Shown here: positions 1-9,383 of the stretch, one piece after another | Numbering within the stretch: position 1 is the stretch's first letter | How the letters are laid out: every line of letters begins with the position of its first letter | Source: Corynebacterium caspium DSM 44850 | Lineage (GTDB): Bacteria; Actinomycetota; Actinomycetes; Mycobacteriales; Mycobacteriaceae | Length of the DNA: 64,000 bases | Reading direction: 5' to 3' | NCBI RefSeq assembly: GCF_030440555.1 | Contig: NZ_CP047118.1 | Coordinates: forward strand, 496,001-560,000 | The notes under the pieces: model-generated | Database searches by the model: none | What the model saw: only the letters and a program-made list of their open reading frames with translations | Told to the model about the DNA's origin: nothing | Translations under genes and position numbers: made by a program

Positions 1-673
1 TGCCAAAAGCTAAGGAAGCGATGGCATCCATAGTGAAATAACCTTGTAACAGGCCACCGGCTAGCGGTACTTCAGCAAATTTTTCAGCTGGAGGATTCTG
101 GTTGAAGCTATCAAAATTGATGACTGCTAATACCATTAGCAGGACCAACAAAATGATTAGCATGGGGGTTAACCACTGCCCTAGGCGCGAAACCACTTCA
201 TTAGGGTTATAAGCCAGAGCTAGGGAAACTCCAAAGAAGATGAAGTTGAAGATGATGCCAGCCACTGGGGAAGTCCAGTGGGTGAGGGGTTGAATAGCTG
301 TGGAATAACTAACTGCACCGGTACGGGGCAGGGCGTAGAAAGCGCCGATGGCTAGATAAGCAATTATTGGGAAGGCATAGGAGAAGAATTTTCCGCCTCT
401 AGAGGCCATATCGCGCAGGTTATTGCCAGAAACACCAACTGCTATCAAGGCAATTACTGGAAGAGCCACACTGGTGAGCAAAAAGCCGATAATTGCAGGT
501 TTGAAAGCACTGCCTGCTTCGACGGCTAGCCAGGGCGGGAAGATAAGGTTTCCAGCTCCGAAGTACATGGAAAATAACATTAAGGTCGTGAAGAGCAAAA
601 GTTTAATGCTGAGTCCACTGGATCCCTTTTTTGTGTCAGCCGATGCGGCAACCTGTGTTGTCGTTCTGCTCAT
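1..673 (-). CDS. brnQ: Branched-chain amino acid carrier BrnQ (partial, C-terminus outside window)
   Basis: This is the first ~224 residues of a LIV-II type Na+-coupled carrier that imports isoleucine, leucine and valine across the inner membrane. The translation has a short polar N-terminus, then hydrophobic segments including the family signature FGAGNLIFPPWL near residue 41 and further helices ending at the window edge. The start is ATG at 673; an in-frame ATG at 694 is possible, and neither has a strong ribosome-binding site. It follows aecD on the same strand after ~170 bases, the aecD-brnQ order known in C. glutamicum. The family call is firm; the 3' end cannot be judged. Confidence 0.9.
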   Translation of the reverse strand, partial: MSRTTTQVAASADTKKGSSGLSIKLLLFTTLMLFSMYFGAGNLIFPPWLAVEAGSAFKPAIIGFLLTSVALPVIALIAVGVSGNNLRDMASRGGKFFSYAFPIIAYLAIGAFYALPRTGAVSYSTAIQPLTHWTSPVAGIIFNFIFFGVSLALAYNPNEVVSRLGQWLTPMLIILLVLLMVLAVINFDSFNQNPPAEKFAEVPLAGGLLQGYFTMDAIASLAFG

Positions 674-846
674 AGTATGGACTCTAACTTTCATATAGTG
701 AGATGGAAACTTGTTGAAAACACTTTAAACCGTAGCGGGGTATATATGCCAATGCAGGTCATAAATATTTAATAATAAAGTGTCCAGGCTCACATCTAAA
801 CCCCCCAGTGGCACCCCCCGGAATTATTTTGCGATGCAAGCGTCCA

Positions 847-1995
847 CTAAAGCTCAGGCGCCGCAGAGCCTGCCTGTTTTATTGCTTGTGCCATACGTGA
901 AATGGCTTCGGCTAGAATTTCTCGCGAGGTGGCAAAATTGAGCCGCGCATGGCCGGCGCCACCAGGACCGAAAGCGCTGCCATCATTAAGGGCTACTTTG
1001 GCGTGTTCTAAAAGGTATTGCGCCGGATTTTTGCCGATGGCTGTATCGCGGAAATCTAGCCATAACAAATAGGTAGCGTCTGGGTTACTAATTTTTAGGC
1101 CGGGGATTTGGGTGGGAAGTTCTTCAACCAGGTAATCGCGGGTTTCTTTGAGGTAGCTCAGCTGTTCTTGCAGGTGTTCCCAGCCTTTTTGATAACACGC
1201 AGTAGCCCCAATAATGCCCAGGATGGAAGTTCCTTCCTTGGTGATCTCAGTTAAAGATTGCCAAATTTCCCAGTCTTGCTCATTTGTGAAAATCATCTGG
1301 GCACATTTTAAACCAGCAATATTCCAGGCCTTGGAGGTAGCGGTAATAGTTATGCAGACTTTGGCTGCTTGTTCAGAGATGCCAGCAGCGGGAATATTAC
1401 AGCCGGAAAACACTAAAGGTGCATGAATCTCATCTACTAGAATTCGACCGCCATATCTATCGGCCACTGCAACTAGTGCTGTTAAAAACTCTTCGCTAAA
1501 GGTATATCCCAAAGGATTATTAGGAGAAGCCAATAATAAAGATCCAGCGCCATTAGCAAAGGCTTGCTCGATCTCAGTTAAATCCAGCCCGCCAGTTGCA
1601 TTCACATAAATAGTTTTTCTATTTAGGGTTTTCGGAATCTGTAAAAAGGGCGGATAACTAGGTACTGGCACAATAATTGGGGAATCTGGGCGGGTGAAAT
1701 ATTGGACGGCTAAAACCATGCCTCGAACGACGTCTGGAATCGGCACAATTCGTTCTGGATTAGGGTGCCACCCATAGTGGGCTGCATAGAAGTCAGCTAC
1801 GGCCTCAGGAAGTTCAGAATGGGCAGGGTGATAGCCAAAACTTTCATCATCTATTGCCTTATATAGGGCAGTTTTGATTGCTGGCGCAGTGGGAAAATCC
1901 GATTCAGCTATCCAGAGAGGAAGCACATCATCTGGATAAGTTGTCCACTTCATAGTTTTACGCTGCCGAAGTTCAATTAAATCTGGGAATTTCAT
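847..1995 (-). CDS. aecD: Cystathionine beta-lyase / C-S lyase, MalY-PatB family
   Basis: PLP-dependent fold-type I aminotransferase-like lyase that cleaves cystathionine (and related thioethers such as aminoethylcysteine) to homocysteine or thiol, pyruvate and ammonia in the cytoplasm. The Schiff-base lysine lies in ITATSKAWN, about residue 222; the cofactor-binding ASPNNPLG and VDEIHAPLV motifs precede it. About 382 residues, the usual length. I chose ATG 1995 (MKFPDLIEL), which matches the family N-terminus, over an ATG at 2007. It lies between an ABC exporter gene and brnQ, all on the minus strand; the aecD-brnQ linkage is established in C. glutamicum. Confidence 0.9.
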   Translation of the reverse strand: MKFPDLIELRQRKTMKWTTYPDDVLPLWIAESDFPTAPAIKTALYKAIDDESFGYHPAHSELPEAVADFYAAHYGWHPNPERIVPIPDVVRGMVLAVQYFTRPDSPIIVPVPSYPPFLQIPKTLNRKTIYVNATGGLDLTEIEQAFANGAGSLLLASPNNPLGYTFSEEFLTALVAVADRYGGRILVDEIHAPLVFSGCNIPAAGISEQAAKVCITITATSKAWNIAGLKCAQMIFTNEQDWEIWQSLTEITKEGTSILGIIGATACYQKGWEHLQEQLSYLKETRDYLVEELPTQIPGLKISNPDATYLLWLDFRDTAIGKNPAQYLLEHAKVALNDGSAFGPGGAGHARLNFATSREILAEAISRMAQAIKQAGSAAPEL

Positions 1996-2089
1996 GTACC
2001 TGAGCATACGGAGAATGCCCAGGTGAATCCCACGGGTGCCCTCTGTGGGGTAATCTGCTTGCTTTTATTAAAATACCTGGTAGAAGGCG

Positions 2090-4006
2090 CTAATCACGGC
2101 TAGCTATTGCAGTGTCAGAAGGCTCTGGAAGGGTTTCTGGATCTAACTCTTCATTTTGGGCATCATAAAAACCAAAAGCTGCCAAACGTCGCCGATCCTC
2201 AGCTGAAGTAGAAGCAGTAAGTTTCAGTAGTTGGGCATAGATTCCACCAGAAACAGCCAGCTCAGCAGGGGTGCCTATTTCATCTACGCGACCTTCGTCC
2301 AGAGTAATTATGCGGTCAACATCGGCAATGGTGGAAAGCCGGTGCGCGATAATTATCGTCGTCCGATCCTTCATAAGTTCAGCTAAACCGGCCTGAACTG
2401 CTTTTTCTGCCCGATTATCTAGGGCAGAGGTAGCCTCATCGAGAAGTAAAATCGGTGCATCTTTTAGCATTGCCCGGGCAATAGCTATACGTTGCTTTTG
2501 TCCCCCCGAGAGACGCAGACCACGTTCTCCAATTACAGTGTCATAACCTTTAGGGAACTTCATGATGAAGTCATGAGCATTGGCGCGCCGGGCAGCACTC
2601 TCAATTTCTGCCAAGGTGGCATCGGGTTTGCCATAAGCAATATTTTCGGTGATGGTGCCGGAAAATAAATTTGGCTCCTGGAATACCACCCCTACTGAAG
2701 CCCTTAAAGTTTCATTCTCAATTTCGGTGGTATCAGTGCCACATAATATTAATTTCCCAGATTGGGCAGTATATAGGCCCAGCAATAAGTTAACGATAGT
2801 GGTCTTCCCGCCCCCGGATTCGCCAACTAAGGCAATTCTTTCGCCTTGATTAGCAAAGAAGCTTATGTGGTTAAGTACTGGTTTATTGGCCTCATAGGAA
2901 AAACTGATGTCTTCAAAAACAATTGCTGGAAAACCCGGTTTAGGCTGCAAGGTCGATACTTCTGAGGTGGCGATATGAGGCACCGCAATAGATTCGGTAG
3001 CAGCAATTAACTCCGGATGCGCAGTATCTTCAACTTTTTCTGCTAATACCGCAAAATAATCTTTGGAACCAGCAATAGCGCGTTGGGCAGAATCCACAAT
3101 CCAGCTCATCGTAAATACTGGTTGCCGAGCCATATGGACTAGCTGCAGTAGCATCACCATTTCACCCAAACTAAAAACGCCGTGCAAAGTACGAGAGAAC
3201 AGCAAGATATAAACCCCGAAGAAAATTAGATTCATCGCTGCGCCTCGCAAAGTATCCATGCGATGCCAGAAGGCAGATTGCTTTTTAGTGATCTCTACTG
3301 TTTTCCCGTAATGCTGCCCAAAGGTGTTGAGTTCCCGGGTTTCTGCAATAAAGGATTTTGCCACCTTTACCTGGCTAATTACTTCTGAAAAACGGCCCCC
3401 CGCAGCATCGATATGTTTATTTTTCTTGCCCTCATAGAGCTGCCATTTTTTCGAAGTTAGCGTCGTGAGCCACAGGTAGATGGGGAAAAGCAAGGCGATT
3501 AACACCGCTAAAGGCCAGTCATAATAAGCCATTATCGCCAGTGAGGCCACTAAAGTGATCAAACTGGGAAACATCGTATTGGAAAATGCTTGGGCAAACT
3601 GAGTAATCGAAGCAATGGAGCGATCCAAGCGCGCAATTACTGTGCCGGTTACTTGGTTATCAAAATACCGTTGTGGCAAGGCTAATAATTTGGCGAAATA
3701 TCTGGTGGATAAAATTTGTCGCATACGCGAGGCCATTTTATCGCCTATAAAACCACCCACATTATGTATTAGGGTATGTGCCAAATCAATGGCAAAAAGG
3801 GCGGCGGCAAAAACAATGATATTGCGGGTTAACGCAGGTGTGGAGCCATCGTTATAAACTGTCGCAACGATGGTATCGGTGGCCTCACGCAAAATAAAAG
3901 GAGTAGCAATGGCTAAGACTGAGCTCAATGCAGAAGTTAGGGCCACCCCGATATAAAGCGGCCATAGTGCTGAAGTGGAACGAATGATTTTAATTATGGA
4001 TTTCAT
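2090..4006 (-). CDS. ABC exporter, fused membrane and ATPase domains
   Basis: A 638-residue half-transporter of the exporter (ABCB-like) type. Residues ~1-330 form a six-helix membrane domain; ~360-600 form the ATPase with Walker A GESGGGKT (395-402), signature LSGGQ (499-503), Walker B LLLDEATS (520-527) and H-loop IIIAHRLST. A ~40-residue acidic tail follows. Such proteins work as dimers and export drugs, lipids or peptides; the substrate cannot be read from sequence. It lies 94 bases upstream of aecD on the same strand, so it may share a transcript, though nothing else links the two functions. Confidence 0.85.
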   Translation of the reverse strand: MKSIIKIIRSTSALWPLYIGVALTSALSSVLAIATPFILREATDTIVATVYNDGSTPALTRNIIVFAAALFAIDLAHTLIHNVGGFIGDKMASRMRQILSTRYFAKLLALPQRYFDNQVTGTVIARLDRSIASITQFAQAFSNTMFPSLITLVASLAIMAYYDWPLAVLIALLFPIYLWLTTLTSKKWQLYEGKKNKHIDAAGGRFSEVISQVKVAKSFIAETRELNTFGQHYGKTVEITKKQSAFWHRMDTLRGAAMNLIFFGVYILLFSRTLHGVFSLGEMVMLLQLVHMARQPVFTMSWIVDSAQRAIAGSKDYFAVLAEKVEDTAHPELIAATESIAVPHIATSEVSTLQPKPGFPAIVFEDISFSYEANKPVLNHISFFANQGERIALVGESGGGKTTIVNLLLGLYTAQSGKLILCGTDTTEIENETLRASVGVVFQEPNLFSGTITENIAYGKPDATLAEIESAARRANAHDFIMKFPKGYDTVIGERGLRLSGGQKQRIAIARAMLKDAPILLLDEATSALDNRAEKAVQAGLAELMKDRTTIIIAHRLSTIADVDRIITLDEGRVDEIGTPAELAVSGGIYAQLLKLTASTSAEDRRRLAAFGFYDAQNEELDPETLPEPSDTAIASRD

Positions 4007-4215
4007 AACGCTTTATTTAATAATTCTTTCGGCTTTTAAAGTTCTAAATTGTTAAACGGAAAATAGAATATATGGTCTATATTAAAGATATCTATTTCGG
4101 TAAGGGCACGTGGCAAGGTATAACCTTTAAGAAAGTATGATCTCGTACGCCGGCACCCGGAGCTATGCGAGAACTTCAGGGAACTTTAAGCGAAAGGCTT
4201 TAGGCTAACGTGAAT

Positions 4216-4749
4216 ATGATTTCAAGGCAACGAAGTACTGCTTTAGCAGCAGTGGGATCCTTGTTTTTGGCAGCTATGTTAACGAGCTGTTCAGAAGGCG
4301 AGCAACCCTCGTTAAAGTCTGAAAAACCCTTCTCTATTACTTCTGCAAAGGCCAAGCCTTTTGTGCCAAATGTTGTAGATACCACCATTGTTCCAGCAAC
4401 TGCGGTTTCAGTAGATGATCGCGGTCTTAATGTCACTTGGGCCTTGCAGTCTTCGTCTTATGCGAGCAATGGGGGCACCATTATTACGGTTAAAATGACC
4501 AATAATAATGACGTTATCCTGCCAGCCGATGTATTAGCTCCGCCGCTGCTCTTCCTAAATGATGGTACCGAAGTTCCCCTATTAGATGCTGCGAGTGCGG
4601 GCATAGCAGGCCAAGATGGCCTGGATCTACCTTTGGGCGCTCATGCCACCACCAATCTGCGTTATGCCTTTGATACGGCGCCGGGCAATCTTTGGAATGC
4701 CGCCTTTGAAATTGGCAATGTGCGCTTTGAAGGAAACCTCAGCGCTTAA
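4216..4749 (+). CDS. Putative lipoprotein with a beta-rich extracytoplasmic domain
   Basis: About 177 residues. The N-terminus has basic residues (ISRQR), a hydrophobic stretch and a lipobox ending LTSC, so the mature protein should be lipid-anchored outside the membrane. The rest has alternating hydrophobic residues typical of a beta-sandwich, resembling the DUF4352-like lipoproteins of actinobacteria, but I cannot name a function. Start: ATG 4216 gives a normal signal peptide; GTG 4210 is equally possible. It ends 21 bases before idi on the same strand, so the two may be co-transcribed. Confidence 0.65.
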   Translation: MISRQRSTALAAVGSLFLAAMLTSCSEGEQPSLKSEKPFSITSAKAKPFVPNVVDTTIVPATAVSVDDRGLNVTWALQSSSYASNGGTIITVKMTNNNDVILPADVLAPPLLFLNDGTEVPLLDAASAGIAGQDGLDLPLGAHATTNLRYAFDTAPGNLWNAAFEIGNVRFEGNLSA

Positions 4750-4770
4750 GAACACGTATGGTTAAGTGCT

Positions 4771-5346
4771 ATGGCTAAGAGTTCCTCTCCTTCTGCTAGA
4801 GCTTCTGAAACTGAACTGGTGGTTTTGGCCGCACCCGACGGTACCCCCACTGGAACTGCGCCCAAAGCTAGCGTGCATACCGCAGATACCCCGCTACATT
4901 TTGCCTTTTCGGCTTTTTTACAAAATAGTGCCGGGGAGCTGCTCATAACGCGCCGGGCGCTTTCCAAGCTCACTTGGCCTGGGGTGTGGACCAATAGTTT
5001 TTGCGGGCATCCCGGACCAGATGAACCACTAGAAGCTGCTATTCGACGCCGCGCCAATCAAGAACTTGGAATTGATCCAGCAGACCTCCAAGATATTCGC
5101 GTGGTGCTCCCAGATTTCCGGTATCGTGCAGTCGATTCTTCTGGGGTGGTGGAAAACGAAATCTGTCCAGTTTTTGTGCTCCGGTTGGCCGCGGGGGCCG
5201 AAATAAACCCCGTGGCAGCCGAGGTGGATTCTTGGAAATGGGTGGACCCCACGGCGGTATTTGCGGCTATTTCTGCAGTACCGGAGGTTTTTTCGCCGTG
5301 GATGGCAGAAGAGCTAGCGCACCGCGAATTGCGTGAGGCTTTTTAA
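4771..5346 (+). CDS. idi: Isopentenyl-diphosphate delta-isomerase, type 1 (Nudix fold)
   Basis: Interconverts isopentenyl and dimethylallyl diphosphate in the cytoplasm, balancing precursors for polyprenols, menaquinone and carotenoids. The 191-residue protein carries the catalytic cysteine in NSFCGHPGP, a Nudix-like stretch (ARRRANQELGID region) and the catalytic glutamate in VENEICPVFVL. Length fits bacterial type 1 enzymes with a ~35-residue N-terminal leader. It links functionally with uppS, which uses the same precursors, later in the window. Confidence 0.92.
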   Translation: MAKSSSPSARASETELVVLAAPDGTPTGTAPKASVHTADTPLHFAFSAFLQNSAGELLITRRALSKLTWPGVWTNSFCGHPGPDEPLEAAIRRRANQELGIDPADLQDIRVVLPDFRYRAVDSSGVVENEICPVFVLRLAAGAEINPVAAEVDSWKWVDPTAVFAAISAVPEVFSPWMAEELAHRELREAF

Positions 5347-5358
5347 TCTCTTAAAAAT

Positions 5359-6729
5359 TTAATCCCCTAAAATTTGGTATTCGCGGACTGCAAAACAGAT
5401 TCTCGCTCTTTCTAAAGGATCGGTTATTTTTTGCATTTTGCGGGCATTTATATCAAATTCTTGGCCAACTCTGGCCGTTCCACGTTGATAACGCGGCCAA
5501 GATAGTTCCTGCTTTTTAATAAAGCCTAAGAATAGTTTCAGCTGCTCAGGGTGTTGGCATAAAAATTCTAATTCTTGGCCGTGACTTAAATCCGCTGTGC
5601 TGTCACACCAATTTAAGAACCAAATTGGTGCCCTTATTTGCTCGGCAATAATTGCTACCCAACGGTTAATAAAAGCATCTGCTATAAAGCTGGCCCACAG
5701 CTTAGTTTGCCCAGAGATCCCAGAGATATGGTTAGCGGAATTTAGTCTCGTTATATAGGAACCTGCAGGTACAGTTAGCCCTAAGCGTGATCCCAACATT
5801 CTGATTAGCAGCTTTGCTAACCCGATGGGTTTTAAGTTGGAAATTCGGGGAAAACCATGCCAGTATTCCTGGGCGGTGGTGCTTATAAGTAGGGGAATTT
5901 CGGGACTAAATTTGACCTCAAATTCGCGCGGAGACCACGCTATATCCCAAGGGTGATTTCTTTGAAACCTAGCTAAGCGACGGCTAAAAACAGCTGGTTT
6001 GCGCTGGGCAAAACCACTTAAGTGTTTTCTGGTAATCGGAATGCTTAAACTATTGCGAAGCTTGGCTTTTATAGCTTTAGCGCGGTGTGGGGAATAGCAC
6101 GGGGAAAAAGCTATGAGGCGTCGGAAAGCCCCGCGATAGTGGTCAGTGCGCGCCATCCATAAGGCGGCTGCGGCATCTCGGCCGTGACCGCTAAGGGTTA
6201 TTTGGGTGGGGTCGCCGCCGAAATAATCCAAAATGGTTTGTAACCATTCCAAACCCAACTGAATATCATTAGTGCCGCGATATTGGTGGGGTTCATCGTC
6301 AAAAAATGGCCAAAATCCAGCGATGCTGCCGCGATACTGCAAATGCACACAAATAACGCCCTGCGCACAAAGTTCAGCTAGTGGGAATTCGCGCGGATGA
6401 ATATCACCCCAAGGGCTCGTGCCTGCCAGCCAAATAAATACTGGAAGATCAGCCCCATATTTAGTATGGGCTGGGGCATAAATAGTGGCCTGTAAAGGAG
6501 AGCTATTTGGTGCTTGAGCAGCCGTGGCATCAATTTTTGGCAGCGAATTTGGAAGTTCTGTCCCCGCCGGTTTAGGAAGTTTTTCGCTTTCTTGGAAAAG
6601 CTCTGGCAACAGGGCATATTCCAAGCTATGAAACACCGCGATTTCAGTATTTTTAGCATTTATTTCAATACTTTTTAAAGCCCCGGTAATTACCCCATAA
6701 GGGGTTTTCACCTGCAGTGTTTGATTCAT
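5359..6729 (-). CDS. Carboxylesterase-family protein lacking the nucleophile (probable pseudo-esterase)
   Basis: A 456-residue alpha/beta hydrolase of the type-B carboxylesterase (para-nitrobenzyl esterase) family, recognised from LPVFIWLAG (~95-103), the segment around EWLQTILDYFGGDP (~161-174) and ITLSGHGRDAAA (~177-188). In active members the last motif is GESAG and the oxyanion loop is HGGG. Here the nucleophile position is Gly183 within GHGRD and the oxyanion loop reads LAGTSPWG. Hydrolysis by the standard mechanism is therefore unlikely. No signal peptide is seen. It is convergent with idi and divergent from the M3 peptidase gene. A binding or scaffolding role is possible. Confidence 0.75.
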   Translation of the reverse strand: MNQTLQVKTPYGVITGALKSIEINAKNTEIAVFHSLEYALLPELFQESEKLPKPAGTELPNSLPKIDATAAQAPNSSPLQATIYAPAHTKYGADLPVFIWLAGTSPWGDIHPREFPLAELCAQGVICVHLQYRGSIAGFWPFFDDEPHQYRGTNDIQLGLEWLQTILDYFGGDPTQITLSGHGRDAAAALWMARTDHYRGAFRRLIAFSPCYSPHRAKAIKAKLRNSLSIPITRKHLSGFAQRKPAVFSRRLARFQRNHPWDIAWSPREFEVKFSPEIPLLISTTAQEYWHGFPRISNLKPIGLAKLLIRMLGSRLGLTVPAGSYITRLNSANHISGISGQTKLWASFIADAFINRWVAIIAEQIRAPIWFLNWCDSTADLSHGQELEFLCQHPEQLKLFLGFIKKQELSWPRYQRGTARVGQEFDINARKMQKITDPLERARICFAVREYQILGD

Positions 6730-6781
6730 GTGCCCTACTGTATCAAGCCGATGTCCGGGTGAAGGCTTAACATGTGTGGCT

Positions 6782-8863
6782 ATGAACTCTTCTTATGCAT
6801 ATTTATTGGAACCTAGCTCTTTGCCCTATCAGCTGCCCGATTTCGCCGCTATCAAAGTGGAGGATTTCCTGCCAGCATTTTACCGAGCCATGGAGTTGCA
6901 CGACTTTGAAATCTCCGAAATAGCTAATAATCCTGAACTTGCTACCTGGGAAAATACCGTAGAAGCACTAGAGCGATCAGGTGCAGAACTGAACCGAGTT
7001 TCAGCTATTTTCTTTAATCTACAAGGCACTGATTCCAGCCCAGAACTTGATGCCATTGCTAAAGAAATAGTGCCCAAATTAGCTGCACATAATGATGCAA
7101 TGCACCATAATTCGCAGCTCTTCCAACGAATTCAAGATGCTCCCGCACCAGCGGATGAAGAATCACAGCGTTTGAAAGATCTTTTAGTAAGGCGTTTTAA
7201 GCGCCACGGCGCACAACTATCAAGCGCTGATAAAGCTATTTTGAGCGATATTAACCAACGACTTTCTGCCTTGGGAGAAGAATTTGGTACTAATCTGCTG
7301 GCAGATACGCGTCGTTTAGCCCCAAGTTTTAGCGATGCTGCCCAATTAGCAGGCCTGCCACCTGCCCTTATTGCCGCTGCTAAAACTGAGTCAAGCTATG
7401 TGTTGCCTTTGGAATTACCGACGATACAAGCTGTGCAATCCCAGCTGCAGGATCCAGAATCGCGGCGGCGAGTATATGAAGCTTCGCAGTTACGCGGCGC
7501 AGAATCTAATGCGGAAGTTGTGCTAGAGATGGTAAAACTTCGGGCACAGCGCGCAGTCATGCTGGGATATCCCACGCACGCAGATTATGTAATTGCAGAA
7601 GAAACCGCTGCGGCAGTACCAGCTGTTAGTCGGCTGCTCAATGATCTTGCCCCAGCAGCTATTACTAATGCGGCAGGGGAGGAAAAACTTCTCCAAGAGG
7701 CTGCGAATTTAGCAGGGGAAGATTTTAGTGCCCCTGACTGGCCCTATTGGGAAGCGATAGTGCGCGAACGTGATTATGCCGTAGATGAAGCAGAATTACG
7801 CAAATATTTCCCCCTAGAACAGGTATTGCAGGATGGGGTATTTTATGCTGCAGAATTACTTTATGGCATTACCGTTACTAAGCGGCCAGATCTGCAAGGA
7901 TACGCACCTGGAGTAACTGTTTGGGAAGTTAAAGAAGCCGATGGCACCGGTATTGGGCTGCTGCTAACAGACTATTTTGGGCGACCTTCAAAACGCGGTG
8001 GGGCTTGGATGAGTTCCTTTGTCGACCAATCTAAACTACTTGGTACTTTGCCGGTGGTAGTAAATGTAATGGGCATTGTGCAGCCACCTGCAGGGGCTCC
8101 AGCCTTATTGTCAATAGATGAAGTAACCACTGTTTTTCATGAATTTGGCCACGCTTTGCATGGCTTGCTCTCCGATGTTCGGTACCCCACAATGTCTGGG
8201 ACTAATGTGCCTAGAGACTGGGTGGAATTTCCTTCCCAAATTAATGAAAACTGGGCGCTAGAGCCACAAATTCTCACCCACTATGCTCGTCATATTGAAA
8301 CTGGGGAAGTGATTCCAGAGTCTTTGATTGCTGGACTAAATGCGGCAAGCCAGTGGGGGCAAGGCTTTGGTACTACCGAATATTTGGCGGCAAGTGTATT
8401 GGATTTGGCTTGGCATAGTTTAAGTCCGGGAGCAACAAAACGCTTGGCTGAAAAAGCCAAAACAGTTGGGGCTTATGCCGTGATTACAGAATTTGAAGCT
8501 GAAGCTTTGAGCGCGGCAGGGCTAAATAGCGATACCGTAGCCCCGCGTTATCGGTCGACATATTTCAACCATATTTTTGGGGGTGGATATGCTGCTGGTT
8601 ACTACTCTTATTTGTGGTCCGAGGCCCTAGATGCTGATGGCTTTGCCTGGTTCCAAGAAGTAGGGGCTGCTAATAGCACTGATTCCGAACAGCTTGCCAA
8701 GATGCGCATCGCCGGTGCGCGTTTCCGAGATCTCATTCTTGCTAAAGGTGCTGCCAGCGATTATCAGCAAGCTTTTAAAGATCTGCGCGGGCGGGATAAA
8801 GATGTAACTCCGTTGCTAAAAAGACGTGGCCTTGCTGGTTCGGAGCTTCACCCTAGCGACTAA
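6782..8863 (+). CDS. dcp: M3-family zinc metallopeptidase (peptidyl-dipeptidase Dcp / oligopeptidase)
   Basis: Cytoplasmic zinc peptidase that removes dipeptides from, or cleaves, short peptides. The ~693-residue protein has the M3 zinc motif HEFGH (residues 453-457; His, His and the catalytic Glu) and the downstream INENWALEP segment that supplies the third ligand. The N-terminus (SSLPYQLPDFAAIK) is typical of bacterial Dcp. Start: ATG 6782 fits the family; GTG 6776 has better spacing to the GAAGG at 6761-6765 and would add two residues. An ATG at 6728 would overlap the divergent gene and is less likely. Length is normal. Confidence 0.9.
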   Translation: MNSSYAYLLEPSSLPYQLPDFAAIKVEDFLPAFYRAMELHDFEISEIANNPELATWENTVEALERSGAELNRVSAIFFNLQGTDSSPELDAIAKEIVPKLAAHNDAMHHNSQLFQRIQDAPAPADEESQRLKDLLVRRFKRHGAQLSSADKAILSDINQRLSALGEEFGTNLLADTRRLAPSFSDAAQLAGLPPALIAAAKTESSYVLPLELPTIQAVQSQLQDPESRRRVYEASQLRGAESNAEVVLEMVKLRAQRAVMLGYPTHADYVIAEETAAAVPAVSRLLNDLAPAAITNAAGEEKLLQEAANLAGEDFSAPDWPYWEAIVRERDYAVDEAELRKYFPLEQVLQDGVFYAAELLYGITVTKRPDLQGYAPGVTVWEVKEADGTGIGLLLTDYFGRPSKRGGAWMSSFVDQSKLLGTLPVVVNVMGIVQPPAGAPALLSIDEVTTVFHEFGHALHGLLSDVRYPTMSGTNVPRDWVEFPSQINENWALEPQILTHYARHIETGEVIPESLIAGLNAASQWGQGFGTTEYLAASVLDLAWHSLSPGATKRLAEKAKTVGAYAVITEFEAEALSAAGLNSDTVAPRYRSTYFNHIFGGGYAAGYYSYLWSEALDADGFAWFQEVGAANSTDSEQLAKMRIAGARFRDLILAKGAASDYQQAFKDLRGRDKDVTPLLKRRGLAGSELHPSD

Positions 8864-8880
8864 GCACTACACTCCAGATT

Positions 8881-9102
8881 ATGACCGGCTTTTTTAACTG
8901 GATAGTCCAGTACCTAACTGCCGCGCCGTTAGCCATGCAAACAGCAGCCTTGCTGTTAGTAGCACTACCGGCGTGTGCAATTGGGGCTGTGGTTTTATTA
9001 AGAGCTATTGACTTCACGGTGGTGGGCTGGCGCAAGAGCCAGCTGGACCCAAGTATGAAGAAAAATATTATTAACCAAGAGCCGCGAACTTATGAGCGAT
9101 AA
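8881..9102 (+). CDS. Small single-pass membrane protein, unknown function
   Basis: A 73-residue protein with one long hydrophobic segment (about residues 19-46, including LLLVALPACAIGAVVLL) followed by a basic and polar tail (WRKSQ, MKKN). It starts 17 bases after the M3 peptidase stop. I do not recognise a domain. A second small membrane protein gene follows directly, and similar tiny conserved membrane proteins occur upstream of fadD15 in other corynebacteria (from memory). Likely real because of position, overlap-free packing and clean membrane topology. Confidence 0.6.
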   Translation: MTGFFNWIVQYLTAAPLAMQTAALLLVALPACAIGAVVLLRAIDFTVVGWRKSQLDPSMKKNIINQEPRTYER

Positions 9103-9130
9103 TTTTAAGAATTCAGAAGGGAATAACGAG

Positions 9131-9343
9131 ATGGCCGATACTCCCGCAGGTGTGCCTAAACCTGATCCGGCCCTGTCTAGCGGAGCGGTCCCAGAAGATG
9201 GTGACGGGAACCCGGAAACCCTTCGGAAAAAAGACCTCCAATTACCGCGGCAACGGCGCCGATATCCGGTATCGCGAGTACAACAAGCTCTGTATTTATT
9301 AATTGCATTAATCGTGGTGGCCTGGTTGGTCTCACTAATTTAA
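9131..9343 (+). CDS. Small C-terminally anchored membrane protein, unknown function
   Basis: A 70-residue protein with an acidic, proline-rich N-terminal half, a basic patch (RQRRRYPVSR) and a C-terminal hydrophobic anchor (ALYLLIALIVVAWLVSLI), so a tail-anchored layout. Start: ATG 9131 is preceded by AGAAGGG with nine bases spacing; ATG 9092 would lengthen it by 13 residues and overlap the previous gene by 11 bases. It lies 40 bases upstream of fadD15. No known domain is recognised. Confidence 0.6.
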   Translation: MADTPAGVPKPDPALSSGAVPEDGDGNPETLRKKDLQLPRQRRRYPVSRVQQALYLLIALIVVAWLVSLI

Positions 9344-9383
9344 TGAAAATCTAGAACTGACGGCAAAGAGAAGCGAGAATCCA

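Noticed and set aside
423..698. 91-residue plus-strand frame
   Set aside because: It lies antisense inside brnQ, which has clear transporter features on the minus strand.
4198..4208. TTAGGCTAA-like half of a DtxR iron box ahead of the lipoprotein gene
   Set aside because: Only one half of the 19-base palindrome is present and it abuts the start codon.
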